Positions 1 through 5,430 of a DNA stretch of 8,194 nt are shown one piece after another. The translations under genes were made by a program, and so were the position numbers. How positions within the stretch are numbered: the first letter of the stretch is position 1; every line of letters begins with the position of its first letter. The notes under the pieces were generated by a model that saw only the letters and a program-made list of their open reading frames with translations, ran no database searches and had not been told where the DNA came from. This DNA is from Anaerolineaceae bacterium (GTDB taxonomy: Bacteria > Chloroflexota > Anaerolineae > Anaerolineales > Anaerolineaceae): NCBI GenBank assembly GCA_021107195.1, contig JAIOTF010000005.1, positions 1-8,194 on the forward strand, read 5' to 3'.

Positions 1-10
1 ATTTTCATAT

Positions 11-45
11 AACACAACCAGCCTGTAAAAATAGCTGGCTGTGTT
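11..45. repeat. Inverted repeat / hairpin
   Basis: Arms AACACAACCAGC (11-22) and GCTGGCTGTGTT (34-45) are complementary at 11 of 12 positions around an 11-base loop. The odd pair is A-C in a plus-strand transcript but U-G wobble in a minus-strand one, so the fold is slightly better on the minus strand. It could be a terminator for minus-strand transcription coming from the WD40 remnant, but no clear T-run follows the stem. It could equally be an intergenic palindrome of another kind. Confidence 0.5.
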
Positions 46-60
46 CATGTCGGGCAATAT

Positions 61-128
61 GACCCTTTTTAAGGTTGGGCGCGAAGAATTCTCATCAAAC
101 TCATTCCTATCCAACCTTAGAAAGGGTC
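61..128. repeat. 18-bp inverted repeat with 32-bp spacer
   Basis: GACCCTTTTTAAGGTTGG (61-78) is matched by its reverse complement at 111-128 with one difference (17 of 18). The spacer (79-110) contains no gene and a short AGAATTCT palindrome. The arms are too long and too well matched to be chance in this short gap. Possible roles are a structured RNA end or terminator, a protein-binding site, or the ends of a small non-autonomous mobile element of 68 bp. No target-site duplication is evident. Together with the hairpin at 11-45 it fills most of the gene-free stretch 1-183, in which I see nothing else. Confidence 0.55.
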
Positions 129-183
129 GACAAGCTCAAACGGCAACAATTGACATAATCTTTTTGGGCCGATGATTAAATAA

Positions 184-396
184 CTACGCCAACCTTTCCA
201 AGGGATTATTAACGAATCCCCACAAGCGGACGGTGCTATCATAGCCGGTTGCCAGAATGCTTCCACCCGGCGGGAGAGCCATTGAAGTCTCCTTCGAATC
301 ATCCTCTTCTGTACTCAACTCTCGCATCGTGCCGTCTTCAGGATTCCAGATCGTCAAGGTGCCAAAAACATCCCCGCCTGCAAAGCGGGCATTCAA
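184..396 (-). pseudogene. C-terminal remnant of a WD40-repeat protein
   Basis: The reading frame encodes the last part of a beta-propeller protein. One strand block reads FAGGDVFGTLTIWN, followed by PEDGT. A second reads MALPPGGSILATGYDSTVRL and closes with W-G. Both fit the WD40 pattern of a glycine/aspartate turn followed by a T/S-V-x-L/I-W strand. The frame ends at TAG (184-186). The only start inside is a TTG at 394-396 with no convincing ribosome site. The frame is open upstream only to a stop at 487-489, and the first WD-like strand seems to start before the TTG. No further blades exist upstream, where the plus-strand gene and its promoter lie. A WD40 propeller normally needs about seven blades, so this is best read as a truncated leftover and not a working gene. 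A short expressed ORF is possible but unlikely. Confidence 0.6.
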
Positions 397-496
397 AAAG
401 TGCAGAACGTAAAATCCGGAAAGCCGGGATCTAAATCCACTGTTACGGTAATGTTTTTCTTTGCGGTTTTGCGTGAAGAAAAATGATTATCCAAAT

Positions 497-533
497 TTGA
501 CTGCTCCCTCTGCGAAACAGGTATACTTATAAT
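497..533 (+). promoter_or_regulatory. Candidate promoter of the zinc-ribbon gene
   Basis: TTGACT (497-502) is followed after 19 bp by TATACT (522-527), which directly abuts a perfect TATAAT (528-533). The TATACT pairing gives a usable -35/-10 arrangement; the TATAAT lies 25 bp from the -35 and would need another upstream contact. The site is about 55 bp before the ATG at 587. It overlaps the region where the antisense WD40 remnant loses its frame. Confidence 0.4.
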
Positions 534-586
534 GAATTGGATGATTCCAATCGACACATTGACTGTTATTGAGTGAAGGAGATACC

Positions 587-1162
587 ATGCCTCCCAGAAG
601 ACCGAGACGACCGCTTCCGCCTCGCAGATTTCCGCAAAGGAATGCTGCCCCAAGACATGTTCACCCATTATTGTTAAGAGCAAACCGGTTGTTTTCTGAC
701 GGGAAATATTATGATGCAGCAAAACTCTATGAGAAACTCGCAGTGGGAGCTTATGACCGGCATCTGCCCAGAGCGCCAATGCTTTTCATGCAAGCGGGAA
801 AATCTCTGCTGATCGCGGGGAAAGTGGAAAAAGGCATAGCTTTGGCGCAGCGCGGCCTGGGATTATTGGCGGACCAAAAACGCTGGCGCGAGCTGTATCA
901 ATTTGGTCGGCGCAGTGTGAATGTGCTCAATGAACTGGGATATAAGGAACAAGCAACCGGGTTGGAAGAATGGTTAAAAGCCTTACTTCCTGAGGATCAA
1001 GAAGTGGTGATGGGAAAAGAGCAACTTACAAAAGAAGAAATGCGGGTCTTTCCGGTCAGTTGCCCGGCGTGTGGGGCAAGGGTGCATCCCGATGAGGTGA
1101 AAGTGATTGACAAAGTGACGGTTGAGTGCAGTTTTTGCGGGGGCCTGATCCGCTCGAAGTGA
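587..1162 (+). CDS. Helical-repeat (TPR-like) protein with C-terminal zinc ribbon
   Basis: A 191-residue cytoplasmic protein of unknown function with no signal peptide or membrane segment. Residues 1-25 are a proline/arginine-rich basic tail that may be disordered. Residues 27-135 are predicted helical and TPR-like: ANRLFSDGKYYDAAKLYEKL, then MQAGKSLLIAGKVEKGIALA, then a segment around RRSVNVLNELGYKEQA. The alternating small and large residues resemble tetratricopeptide helices. Residues 159-184 form a zinc ribbon with two cysteine pairs, C159-P-A-C162 and C181-S-F-C184. The start is the ATG at 587, because AAGGAG (576-581) lies 5 bases before it; a TTG six codons upstream has no such site. 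It stands alone on the plus strand. The build suggests a protein- or nucleic-acid-binding adaptor, but this is inference and I cannot name a family. Confidence 0.8.
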   Translation: MPPRRPRRPLPPRRFPQRNAAPRHVHPLLLRANRLFSDGKYYDAAKLYEKLAVGAYDRHLPRAPMLFMQAGKSLLIAGKVEKGIALAQRGLGLLADQKRWRELYQFGRRSVNVLNELGYKEQATGLEEWLKALLPEDQEVVMGKEQLTKEEMRVFPVSCPACGARVHPDEVKVIDKVTVECSFCGGLIRSK

Positions 1163-1181
1163 CAAGGCGATATAAAACCCC

Positions 1182-1216
1182 AGGCCTGACAGATTTACAA
1201 AAAACCTGTCAGGCCT
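1182..1216. terminator. Perfect 11-bp palindromic hairpin, possible terminator
   Basis: AGGCCTGACAG (1182-1192) and CTGTCAGGCCT (1206-1216) are exact reverse complements around a 13-base A-rich loop. It starts 20 bases after the stop of the zinc-ribbon gene, which suits a transcription end, although no strong T-run follows on the plus strand (ATGATTTAATC). The stem base and loop (ACAGATTTAC ... AAAACCTGT) recur in the hairpin at 2034-2084, so it may belong to a family of repeated intergenic palindromes. Confidence 0.55.
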
Positions 1217-1250
1217 ATGATTTAATCACAAGCTCAGCTAATCATCCTCA

Positions 1251-1264
1251 CCTCCCTCGGGAGG
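1251..1264. repeat. Short GC-rich inverted repeat
   Basis: CCTCCC and GGGAGG are exact complements separated by TC. The site lies 18 bases before the -35 box of the toxin-antitoxin promoter, so it is outside the expected transcript. A two-base loop is too tight for an RNA hairpin at full pairing, so if it works at all it would be as a DNA-binding site. It may be chance. Confidence 0.25.
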
Positions 1265-1282
1265 CACCTTATACGGCAGCGG

Positions 1283-1311
1283 TTGATTTTATATCGTCTT
1301 CATTGTATAAT
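1283..1311 (+). promoter_or_regulatory. Promoter of the toxin-antitoxin operon
   Basis: TTGATT (1283-1288), a 17-bp spacer, and a perfect TATAAT (1306-1311) form a strong housekeeping-sigma promoter. It sits 34 bp before the antitoxin ATG at 1346, with only a palindrome and the ribosome-binding site in between. Transcription would begin around 1317-1320, inside the palindrome, which fits tight autoregulation. Confidence 0.7.
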
Positions 1312-1321
1312 AGACTAGTCT
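1312..1321. promoter_or_regulatory. Candidate antitoxin operator (10-bp palindrome)
   Basis: AGACTAGTCT is a perfect 10-bp palindrome touching the -10 box and covering the likely transcription start. Phd/YefM-type antitoxins are known to bind palindromes at their own promoters, alone or with the toxin, and repress the operon. Position and symmetry fit that role; binding itself is inference. Confidence 0.5.
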
Positions 1322-1345
1322 GACTGGTTATTTATGGAGGTAGCA

Positions 1346-1603
1346 ATGAATAACAACTGGCAATTACAAACTGCGAAAAGCAAATTCAGCGAGCTGGTGG
1401 AGCGCACATTGCATCATGGCGCGCAAGTCGTCACCCGGCACGGCAAGAAAGTTGTAGTGATTGTGCCCTTTGAGGAATACGAACAATTAACCCGTCCCAA
1501 AGAGAGCCTGACCCAATTCCTGATAGCTTCTCCACTGGCCGGTTCGGAACTGTCGATTGACCGCGACAAAAGCATGCCCCGCAAGATCGAGATTGAACCA
1601 TGA
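1346..1603 (+). CDS. Phd/YefM-family antitoxin
   Basis: An 85-residue antitoxin that would neutralise the ribonuclease encoded just downstream and repress its own operon. The N-terminal half has the Phd/YefM DNA-binding fold signature: WQLQTAKSKFSELVERT at residues 5-21, then GAQVVTRHGKKVVVIVPFEE at 25-44 (the 'V(I)TRHGKxVAVLVP' strand pair typical of the family). The C-terminal tail (about 50-85) is the acidic/flexible part expected to wrap the toxin. The chosen start is the ATG at 1346 because GGAGG (1336-1340) sits 5 bases upstream. An in-frame ATG at 1334 would place that ribosome site inside the coding region. The stop overlaps the toxin start in an ATGA, so the two are translationally coupled. 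Confidence 0.9.
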   Translation: MNNNWQLQTAKSKFSELVERTLHHGAQVVTRHGKKVVVIVPFEEYEQLTRPKESLTQFLIASPLAGSELSIDRDKSMPRKIEIEP

Positions 1604-2019
1604 ACTATCTGCTGGACACCTGCGTCCTGTCTGAATTCACGCGCCGCAAGCCGGAAGAAAAGGTGATCCAGTGGATGGATCAAATCGATGAGGAAAAGCT
1701 GTTTCTCAGCGCAATCACGATCGGCGAGATTCAGCACGGCCTCCAGCGCTTGCCCGACTCTCCCCGAAAAACGGATATGCTGGTGTGGATGAATAACGGC
1801 CTGATTGAACGCTTTGACAAGCGCATCCTCCCCCTGGATACGGCGACCTTGTTCCTGTGGGGGGCACTCGCGGCCCGTATGGAGAAGTCCGGGCAGCCCA
1901 TGCCTGTGATGGATTCCCTGATTGCAGCCACAGCCCTGCAAAACCACCTAATCATCGTCACCCGCAATGTCGCTGATTTCCAACCCTGCGGTGTGCAGGT
2001 GATCAATCCGTGGGAGTAG
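1600..2019 (+). CDS. PIN-domain ribonuclease toxin (VapC/FitB type)
   Basis: A 139-residue single-domain PIN toxin, the usual length for the family. It is expected to be a Mg2+/Mn2+-dependent endoribonuclease that cuts structured RNA (tRNA or rRNA in studied VapC proteins) when freed from its antitoxin. The expected acidic residues are all present: D6 in YLLDTCVLSE, E43 in ITIGEIQHG, D105 in MPVMDSLIAATA and D126 in VTRNVADF. It therefore looks catalytically intact. The overall pattern (LLDTxVLSE at the start, TRNxxDF near the end) is closer to FitB-like VapCs, which commonly pair with Phd-type antitoxins. It overlaps the antitoxin gene by 4 bp. The exact RNA target cannot be read from sequence. 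Confidence 0.92.
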   Translation: MNYLLDTCVLSEFTRRKPEEKVIQWMDQIDEEKLFLSAITIGEIQHGLQRLPDSPRKTDMLVWMNNGLIERFDKRILPLDTATLFLWGALAARMEKSGQPMPVMDSLIAATALQNHLIIVTRNVADFQPCGVQVINPWE

Positions 2020-2033
2020 GGGGGCTTAAACCA

Positions 2034-2084
2034 AACCTGCCACAGATTTACCCAAAGAGCACTTTGTAAAACCTGTGGCGGGTT
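2034..2084. terminator. Long hairpin between convergent genes, probable bidirectional terminator
   Basis: AACCTGCCACAG (2034-2045) pairs with CTGTGGCGGGTT (2073-2084), 11 Watson-Crick pairs plus one U-G on the plus strand. The interior is also self-complementary: TTTAC (2047-2051) with GTAAA (2066-2070), and AAAG (2054-2057) with CTTT (2062-2065) around an AGCA loop. It starts 14 bases after the toxin stop and ends 14 bases before the end of the convergent gene at 2099, which is where a shared terminator belongs. Flanks are moderately T-rich in both directions. It shares its core with the hairpin at 1182-1216. Confidence 0.6.
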
Positions 2085-2098
2085 GAAGCATTTCCTTA

Positions 2099-2737
2099 TT
2101 ACCTTCCCCCAAAACCAATTATATAGTTAAAGTTTCCTTCTCCACAGGTACGCATCAGCGTATTGATCACAAGCCTGCATTTTCGCTCATCATCATACGG
2201 CCCGGCAACAAAAAGCGGTTTCCCATCTTTGCCAAAGGAAACATGATTTTTACGCAGGTGAGCGTCCTGCGGATCAAGTATTTGATCTGCCAGTCGTGCT
2301 TTGAAATCCGCATGGGGTTGAAAGCCTATTTTTTCCGCATACTCCAAAGCCCCGTATATAATCTCATGCGCAAGTTCTACCGTGCATTTCTTGGGAGTAT
2401 TCATGCACAACAGTGGCAGCTCGCGTTTGAATTTCTTCAGAGAGTAATCTGTTCTGGCAACAACATCCTTGATGCCCAGGCAATACAAATCCACCAGATA
2501 GACCCCAAACATGATTTTGTCAGGTCCCTGCTCCCGCGCAACCACAACCGGTGTAATCCCTTCATCCTGCCAGTTTGCCATGATCCAGCATCCATGAAGC
2601 GGATATTCCCGTGCATTTTGCAGATAATGGTTCGGCGTCAGCAAAGTCGATTTACGGATCAACGAATTGGGAATTTGCCGATTGGGTTTGGAATGGGGAC
2701 GAGATTTTTTATTCTTTCGTAATTTTATTTTACTCAT
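2099..2737 (-). CDS. Uncharacterised conserved-looking protein, 212 aa
   Basis: I do not know a function. The first 30 residues are strongly basic (lysine/arginine-rich), suggesting nucleic-acid contact or a disordered tail. The core (45-95) reads YPLHGCWIMANWQDEGITPV, then VVAREQGPDKIMFGVYLVDL and YCLGIKD. A helical segment (121-145) reads ELAHEIIYGALEYAEKIGFQ then PHADF, followed by ILDPQD at 153-158 and GPYDD at 180-183. From memory, the VFLVDxxCLGVKD and LAHxxIYGAxxYAxxLGFxPHxDF patterns recur in uncharacterised bacterial proteins, so this is a real gene and not a chance frame. The ATG at 2735-2737 follows the aminotransferase stop by 18 bp; AAGGAAC overlaps that stop, with a weak AGG closer in. 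Base composition looks more AT-rich than the genes upstream. No membrane segment or signal peptide is visible. Confidence 0.75.
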   Translation of the reverse strand: MSKIKLRKNKKSRPHSKPNRQIPNSLIRKSTLLTPNHYLQNAREYPLHGCWIMANWQDEGITPVVVAREQGPDKIMFGVYLVDLYCLGIKDVVARTDYSLKKFKRELPLLCMNTPKKCTVELAHEIIYGALEYAEKIGFQPHADFKARLADQILDPQDAHLRKNHVSFGKDGKPLFVAGPYDDERKCRLVINTLMRTCGEGNFNYIIGFGGR

Positions 2738-2755
2738 ATTTACAAACCTGTTCCT

Positions 2756-3958
2756 TTACAACCTGTTGACAAACTGCTCAACCCGCCGCAGGGCTTCCTC
2801 GATCTTATCGTAAGCCGTGGCATAGGAGCAGCGGATGAAGCCCTCGCCGCCGGCGCCAAAGGCCGAGCCGGGCACGGCGGCTACGCTCTCTTCCTGCAGC
2901 AGGCGGTTGGCGAAGGTCTCGTCGTCAAGGCCGGTCACGGAGACTTTGGGGAAGGCGTAGAACGCGCCCTTGGGCTCAAAGGTCGGCAGGCCGATCTCGT
3001 TCATGCCACTGACGATCAATTTGCGGCGGCGGTCATATTCAGCGACCATTTCCTCCACGTAAGGACGGCCTTCCTTGAGGGCGGTGATGGCTGCCGCCTG
3101 GGCGGTGGTGGGGGCGCACATGATGGTGTACTGATGAATACGCACCAGACCGCTGATGAGGTCGGCCGGACCGACAGCAAAGCCGATGCGCCAGCCAGTC
3201 ATAGCATAATCTTTCGAGAAGCCGCCGAGAAGCAGGGTACGCTCCTGGGCGCCGGGCAGTTTAGAGAAACACACGTGCTGGTGGTCGCCGTAGACCAACT
3301 GGTCGTAAATTTCATCCGAGATGACGATCAGGTCGTGTTTCTCGGCTATACGCAAGACCTCCAGCAGAGTTCCGCGGTCGGCGACTGCCCCGGTGGGATT
3401 GCAGGGATAGCTGATCAAAATGGCTTTGGTGCGGGGAGTAACAGCGGCTTCAATTTTGGCAGGATTGAGCACAAAATTGTCTTCCATCAGGCTGGGCACT
3501 TCCACCGGTACGCCGCCAGCCAGAGCCACTTCGGCCTGGTAGGAAACGAAACACGGAGTGGGAATGATAACTTCTTCCCCCGGTTCCAGCAATGCGGTGG
3601 CCGCCAGATAGAGTGCCTCTGAACCGCCTACGGTGATCACCACCTCATTGGCCGGATCATACGAGACACCATACATTTTTTCGAGATGTTCGGTCAATGC
3701 TTCCCGCAGCTCAGCTATACCAGAATTCGACGTATAATGCGTTTCGCCGCGCTGCAGCGAGCGTCTGCCAGCCTCAAGTATGGGATCAGGCGTGGTGAAA
3801 TCAGGTTCACCAATGCCCAAAGAGATGACATCCTTCATCGTGGCAGCAATATCAAAGAACTTGCGAATACCGGAAGGCCGCAGCGAGCTGACCTTTTGCG
3901 AAAGATACGATTCACGACGATTCACTTGTGCTCCGGTTTTGAGAGATGTTTCACCCAT
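2756..3958 (-). CDS. Class I/II PLP-dependent aminotransferase
   Basis: A 400-residue fold-type I aminotransferase that moves an amino group between an amino acid and a 2-oxo acid in the cytoplasm. The N-terminus carries the motif SSLRPSGIRKFFDIA then MKDVISLGIGEPDF (residues 24-54), typical of the AspC/PatA-like subgroup. Later come YTSNSGIAELREAL (75-88), SYPCNPTG (183-190, with the PLP-contacting N187), SDEIYDQLVYG (214-224, D215 and Y218), and GGFSKDYAMTGWRIG (245-259). The Schiff-base lysine is K249, R257 contacts the cofactor phosphate, and R376 (GFIRCSY) binds the substrate carboxylate. All key residues are present. I chose the ATG at 3956-3958, where homology begins. AGGAGG lies 12 bases upstream, a rather long spacing, and a 12-bp inverted repeat (TGTTT-AA-AAACA, 3984-3995) lies just before it. 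Substrate (aspartate, aromatic or other) cannot be fixed from sequence. Confidence 0.92.
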   Translation of the reverse strand: MGETSLKTGAQVNRRESYLSQKVSSLRPSGIRKFFDIAATMKDVISLGIGEPDFTTPDPILEAGRRSLQRGETHYTSNSGIAELREALTEHLEKMYGVSYDPANEVVITVGGSEALYLAATALLEPGEEVIIPTPCFVSYQAEVALAGGVPVEVPSLMEDNFVLNPAKIEAAVTPRTKAILISYPCNPTGAVADRGTLLEVLRIAEKHDLIVISDEIYDQLVYGDHQHVCFSKLPGAQERTLLLGGFSKDYAMTGWRIGFAVGPADLISGLVRIHQYTIMCAPTTAQAAAITALKEGRPYVEEMVAEYDRRRKLIVSGMNEIGLPTFEPKGAFYAFPKVSVTGLDDETFANRLLQEESVAAVPGSAFGAGGEGFIRCSYATAYDKIEEALRRVEQFVNRL

Positions 3959-4013
3959 TGATGCTTTATTCCTCCTGAACGAATGTTTAAAAACAAACTT
4001 TATTTGATTAGTC

Positions 4014-4232
4014 TCAAAGAAGCCGCATACGCCAGCAGTCTTGCGAAGCAAGATACAATAACTCCATCTGCTGCCCATCGCTGGTGCATAGGCGGAAGCC
4101 CGCTCCATCCGGGTGACGCCACTGTGCTTCAATTTCCTCGACAACCAACCGCTGCCCCTGCCAGTGCACAACCCGAGGACGTTGAGGATAGGTACTGCTG
4201 GCGTAACATTCTACACGAACTGTGTCAGACAT
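4014..4232 (-). CDS. Small DUF6504-like protein
   Basis: A 72-residue soluble protein of unknown function. It has a compact beta-rich pattern: VRVECYASSTYPQRPRVVHW at residues 5-24, then RLVVEEIEAQWRHPDGAGFR (28-47), then LCTSDGQQMELLYLASQDCW (48-67). The layout of a 'W-G-x-R-x-V' strand, a W-R/x-P-D-G turn, an F-R-V/L-x-T strand and a final 'L-x-Y...W-x-[VM]-R-x-L' matches my memory of the DUF6504 family, small proteins of unknown role. It lies 38 bp after the nucleotidyltransferase stop and 55 bp before the aminotransferase, both on the same strand, so it is probably in their transcript. The ribosome site is weak (ACGG about 9 bases before the ATG). The family assignment is from recall, but the protein-like composition and position make it a credible gene. 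Confidence 0.7.
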   Translation of the reverse strand: MSDTVRVECYASSTYPQRPRVVHWQGQRLVVEEIEAQWRHPDGAGFRLCTSDGQQMELLYLASQDCWRMRLL

Positions 4233-4270
4233 AAAGCTACCGTCTCATATTTGCGACAGCATCGAATTAT

Positions 4271-5281
4271 TTACTTCACCAGACGGGAATTGTCACCCAT
4301 ATTGAGATGGTTGATCTGTCCTTCAATATAGACTTTGTTGCCCAGGAGCGAGTTTTCACAAACCAGACCGCTGACCTCAGTCTCATCACCTACAATGGAA
4401 TTTCGTACCACGGCATCGGTGATACGGGAATCCTTGCCGATGGAGACATAAGGGCCAACAACTGCCGACTCAAGCTGCACGCTTTGATGAATGCAAACGG
4501 GCGGGATGATGACCACCCCGGACCGGTCAGCAAAGGCATCACTGTTATCAGCGCGGTTTTCGAGCAGGTAGCGATTGGTTTCCAGGGTGGTAGCGGGGAT
4601 ACCGGTATCCAGCCAGGTTTCAATGCGTTTGACGCGGAAATCAACATTGTCTTCGAGCATGACATTGATCGCGTCAACGATGTAATATTCGCCTTTGAGG
4701 GATGTGCCGCGCGCCATCTGTTCTTCGATGGCAGCCACCAGGGCTTCACCACTGCGGAAGTAATAAAAACCCACCAAGACGAGGTTATTGTTGACATCCT
4801 GCGGTTTTTCAATCAGGCGGGCAATATGACCTTCGCTGCCCAGTTCAGCCACGCCGAAGCGGCGCGGGTCGGGCACGGGCTTGACCCAGGCCATGCCGTC
4901 ACAGGTTTCAGACTCCAGGAAGGTCAGATCGGTTTCGATGAGGGTATCAGAGAAGGCCATCAACATCGGGCCGGTGACGTGCTCACGGGCCAGATACAGC
5001 GCGTGGGATTGGCCACGCATTTCTTTCTGGACTACGAAATGCACTTTGACATCCGGATAATTGTCCTGCATGTGCTGCTCGATCTGCTCTCCATGCTGCC
5101 CAACGATGAATACAAATTCTTTCTCGAAACCTGCGGGAAGCGAGTCAAATTGATCCAGTACATAATCCAGAACGGTTTTGCCGGCAATCGGCATTAATGG
5201 CTTCGGCTTGCTCCAGGTATGCGGCCGCATGCGCGTTCCCCAACCTGCCATTGGGATCACTATTTTGATTGATTCTGCCAT
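4271..5281 (-). CDS. Sugar-1-phosphate nucleotidyltransferase with hexapeptide-type C-terminus
   Basis: A 336-residue enzyme that couples a sugar 1-phosphate to a nucleoside triphosphate to give an NDP-sugar for polysaccharide or cell-surface synthesis. The Rossmann-like domain starts with VIPMAGWGTRMRPHTWSKPK then PLMPIAGK (8-35), the nucleotide-binding G-x-G-T-R...KPKPLxP signature. Then come VVQKEMRGQSHAL (83-95), a metal-site segment FSDTLIETDL (110-119), IEKP (157-160), GFYYF (171-175), GEYYIVDAIN (197-206) and WLDTG (223-227) with the second metal aspartate D226. Residues about 255-335 are imperfect hexapeptide repeats (VVGPYVSIGKDSRI, SIVGDETEVSG and so on), a left-handed beta-helix. 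This architecture is common in glucose-1-phosphate thymidylyl/uridylyl- and mannose-1-phosphate guanylyltransferases; the base and sugar are uncertain. The ATG at 5279-5281 follows AGGAAGGTG with good spacing. Confidence 0.9.
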   Translation of the reverse strand: MAESIKIVIPMAGWGTRMRPHTWSKPKPLMPIAGKTVLDYVLDQFDSLPAGFEKEFVFIVGQHGEQIEQHMQDNYPDVKVHFVVQKEMRGQSHALYLAREHVTGPMLMAFSDTLIETDLTFLESETCDGMAWVKPVPDPRRFGVAELGSEGHIARLIEKPQDVNNNLVLVGFYYFRSGEALVAAIEEQMARGTSLKGEYYIVDAINVMLEDNVDFRVKRIETWLDTGIPATTLETNRYLLENRADNSDAFADRSGVVIIPPVCIHQSVQLESAVVGPYVSIGKDSRITDAVVRNSIVGDETEVSGLVCENSLLGNKVYIEGQINHLNMGDNSRLVK

Positions 5282-5390
5282 GTTTCACCTTCCTGAAAAC
5301 AATCCCTGAGGATTTGCATTCAATTGTACATCATAAAATCAAAAGCACCCCCTCCGCGTCGCACATTCCAACGTTTACAAAAATCAAACA

Positions 5391-5417
5391 GCCCACCCGG
5401 ACAGAGCAAGTCTGGGC
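5391..5417 (-). terminator. Candidate terminator after the M3 peptidase gene
   Basis: On the minus strand, CCCAGAC and GTCCGGG pair (six pairs with one A-C mismatch) around a TTGCTCT loop, and the downstream bases include TGTTTGATTTTTG. The hairpin begins 14 bases after the peptidase stop and ends 110 bp before the nucleotidyltransferase start. Stem quality is modest. If it works, the nucleotidyltransferase would need its own promoter in 5282-5390, where I see no strong one. Confidence 0.4.
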
Positions 5418-5430
5418 GAAATTGGTGAAC

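Noticed and set aside
150..178. TTGACA followed 17 bp later by TGATTA on the plus strand
   Set aside because: The -10 match is poor and no plus-strand gene begins before 587.
1414..1947. 177-codon minus-strand open frame opposite the toxin-antitoxin genes
   Set aside because: The plus strand encodes two recognisable overlapping families, so this is a mirror frame.
3959..4171. N-terminal extension of the aminotransferase to an upstream start
   Set aside because: The extra 71 residues overlap the DUF6504-like gene, have no family similarity, and would bury the AGGAGG before the ATG at 3958.
4236..4260. Possible hairpin between the nucleotidyltransferase and DUF6504-like gene
   Set aside because: Only two short stems with a three-base bulge and no T-run; too weak for a terminator.
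4307..5197. 296-codon plus-strand open frame opposite the nucleotidyltransferase
   Set aside because: The minus-strand frame carries all nucleotidyltransferase motifs; the plus-strand product is unrecognisable and lacks a ribosome-binding site.
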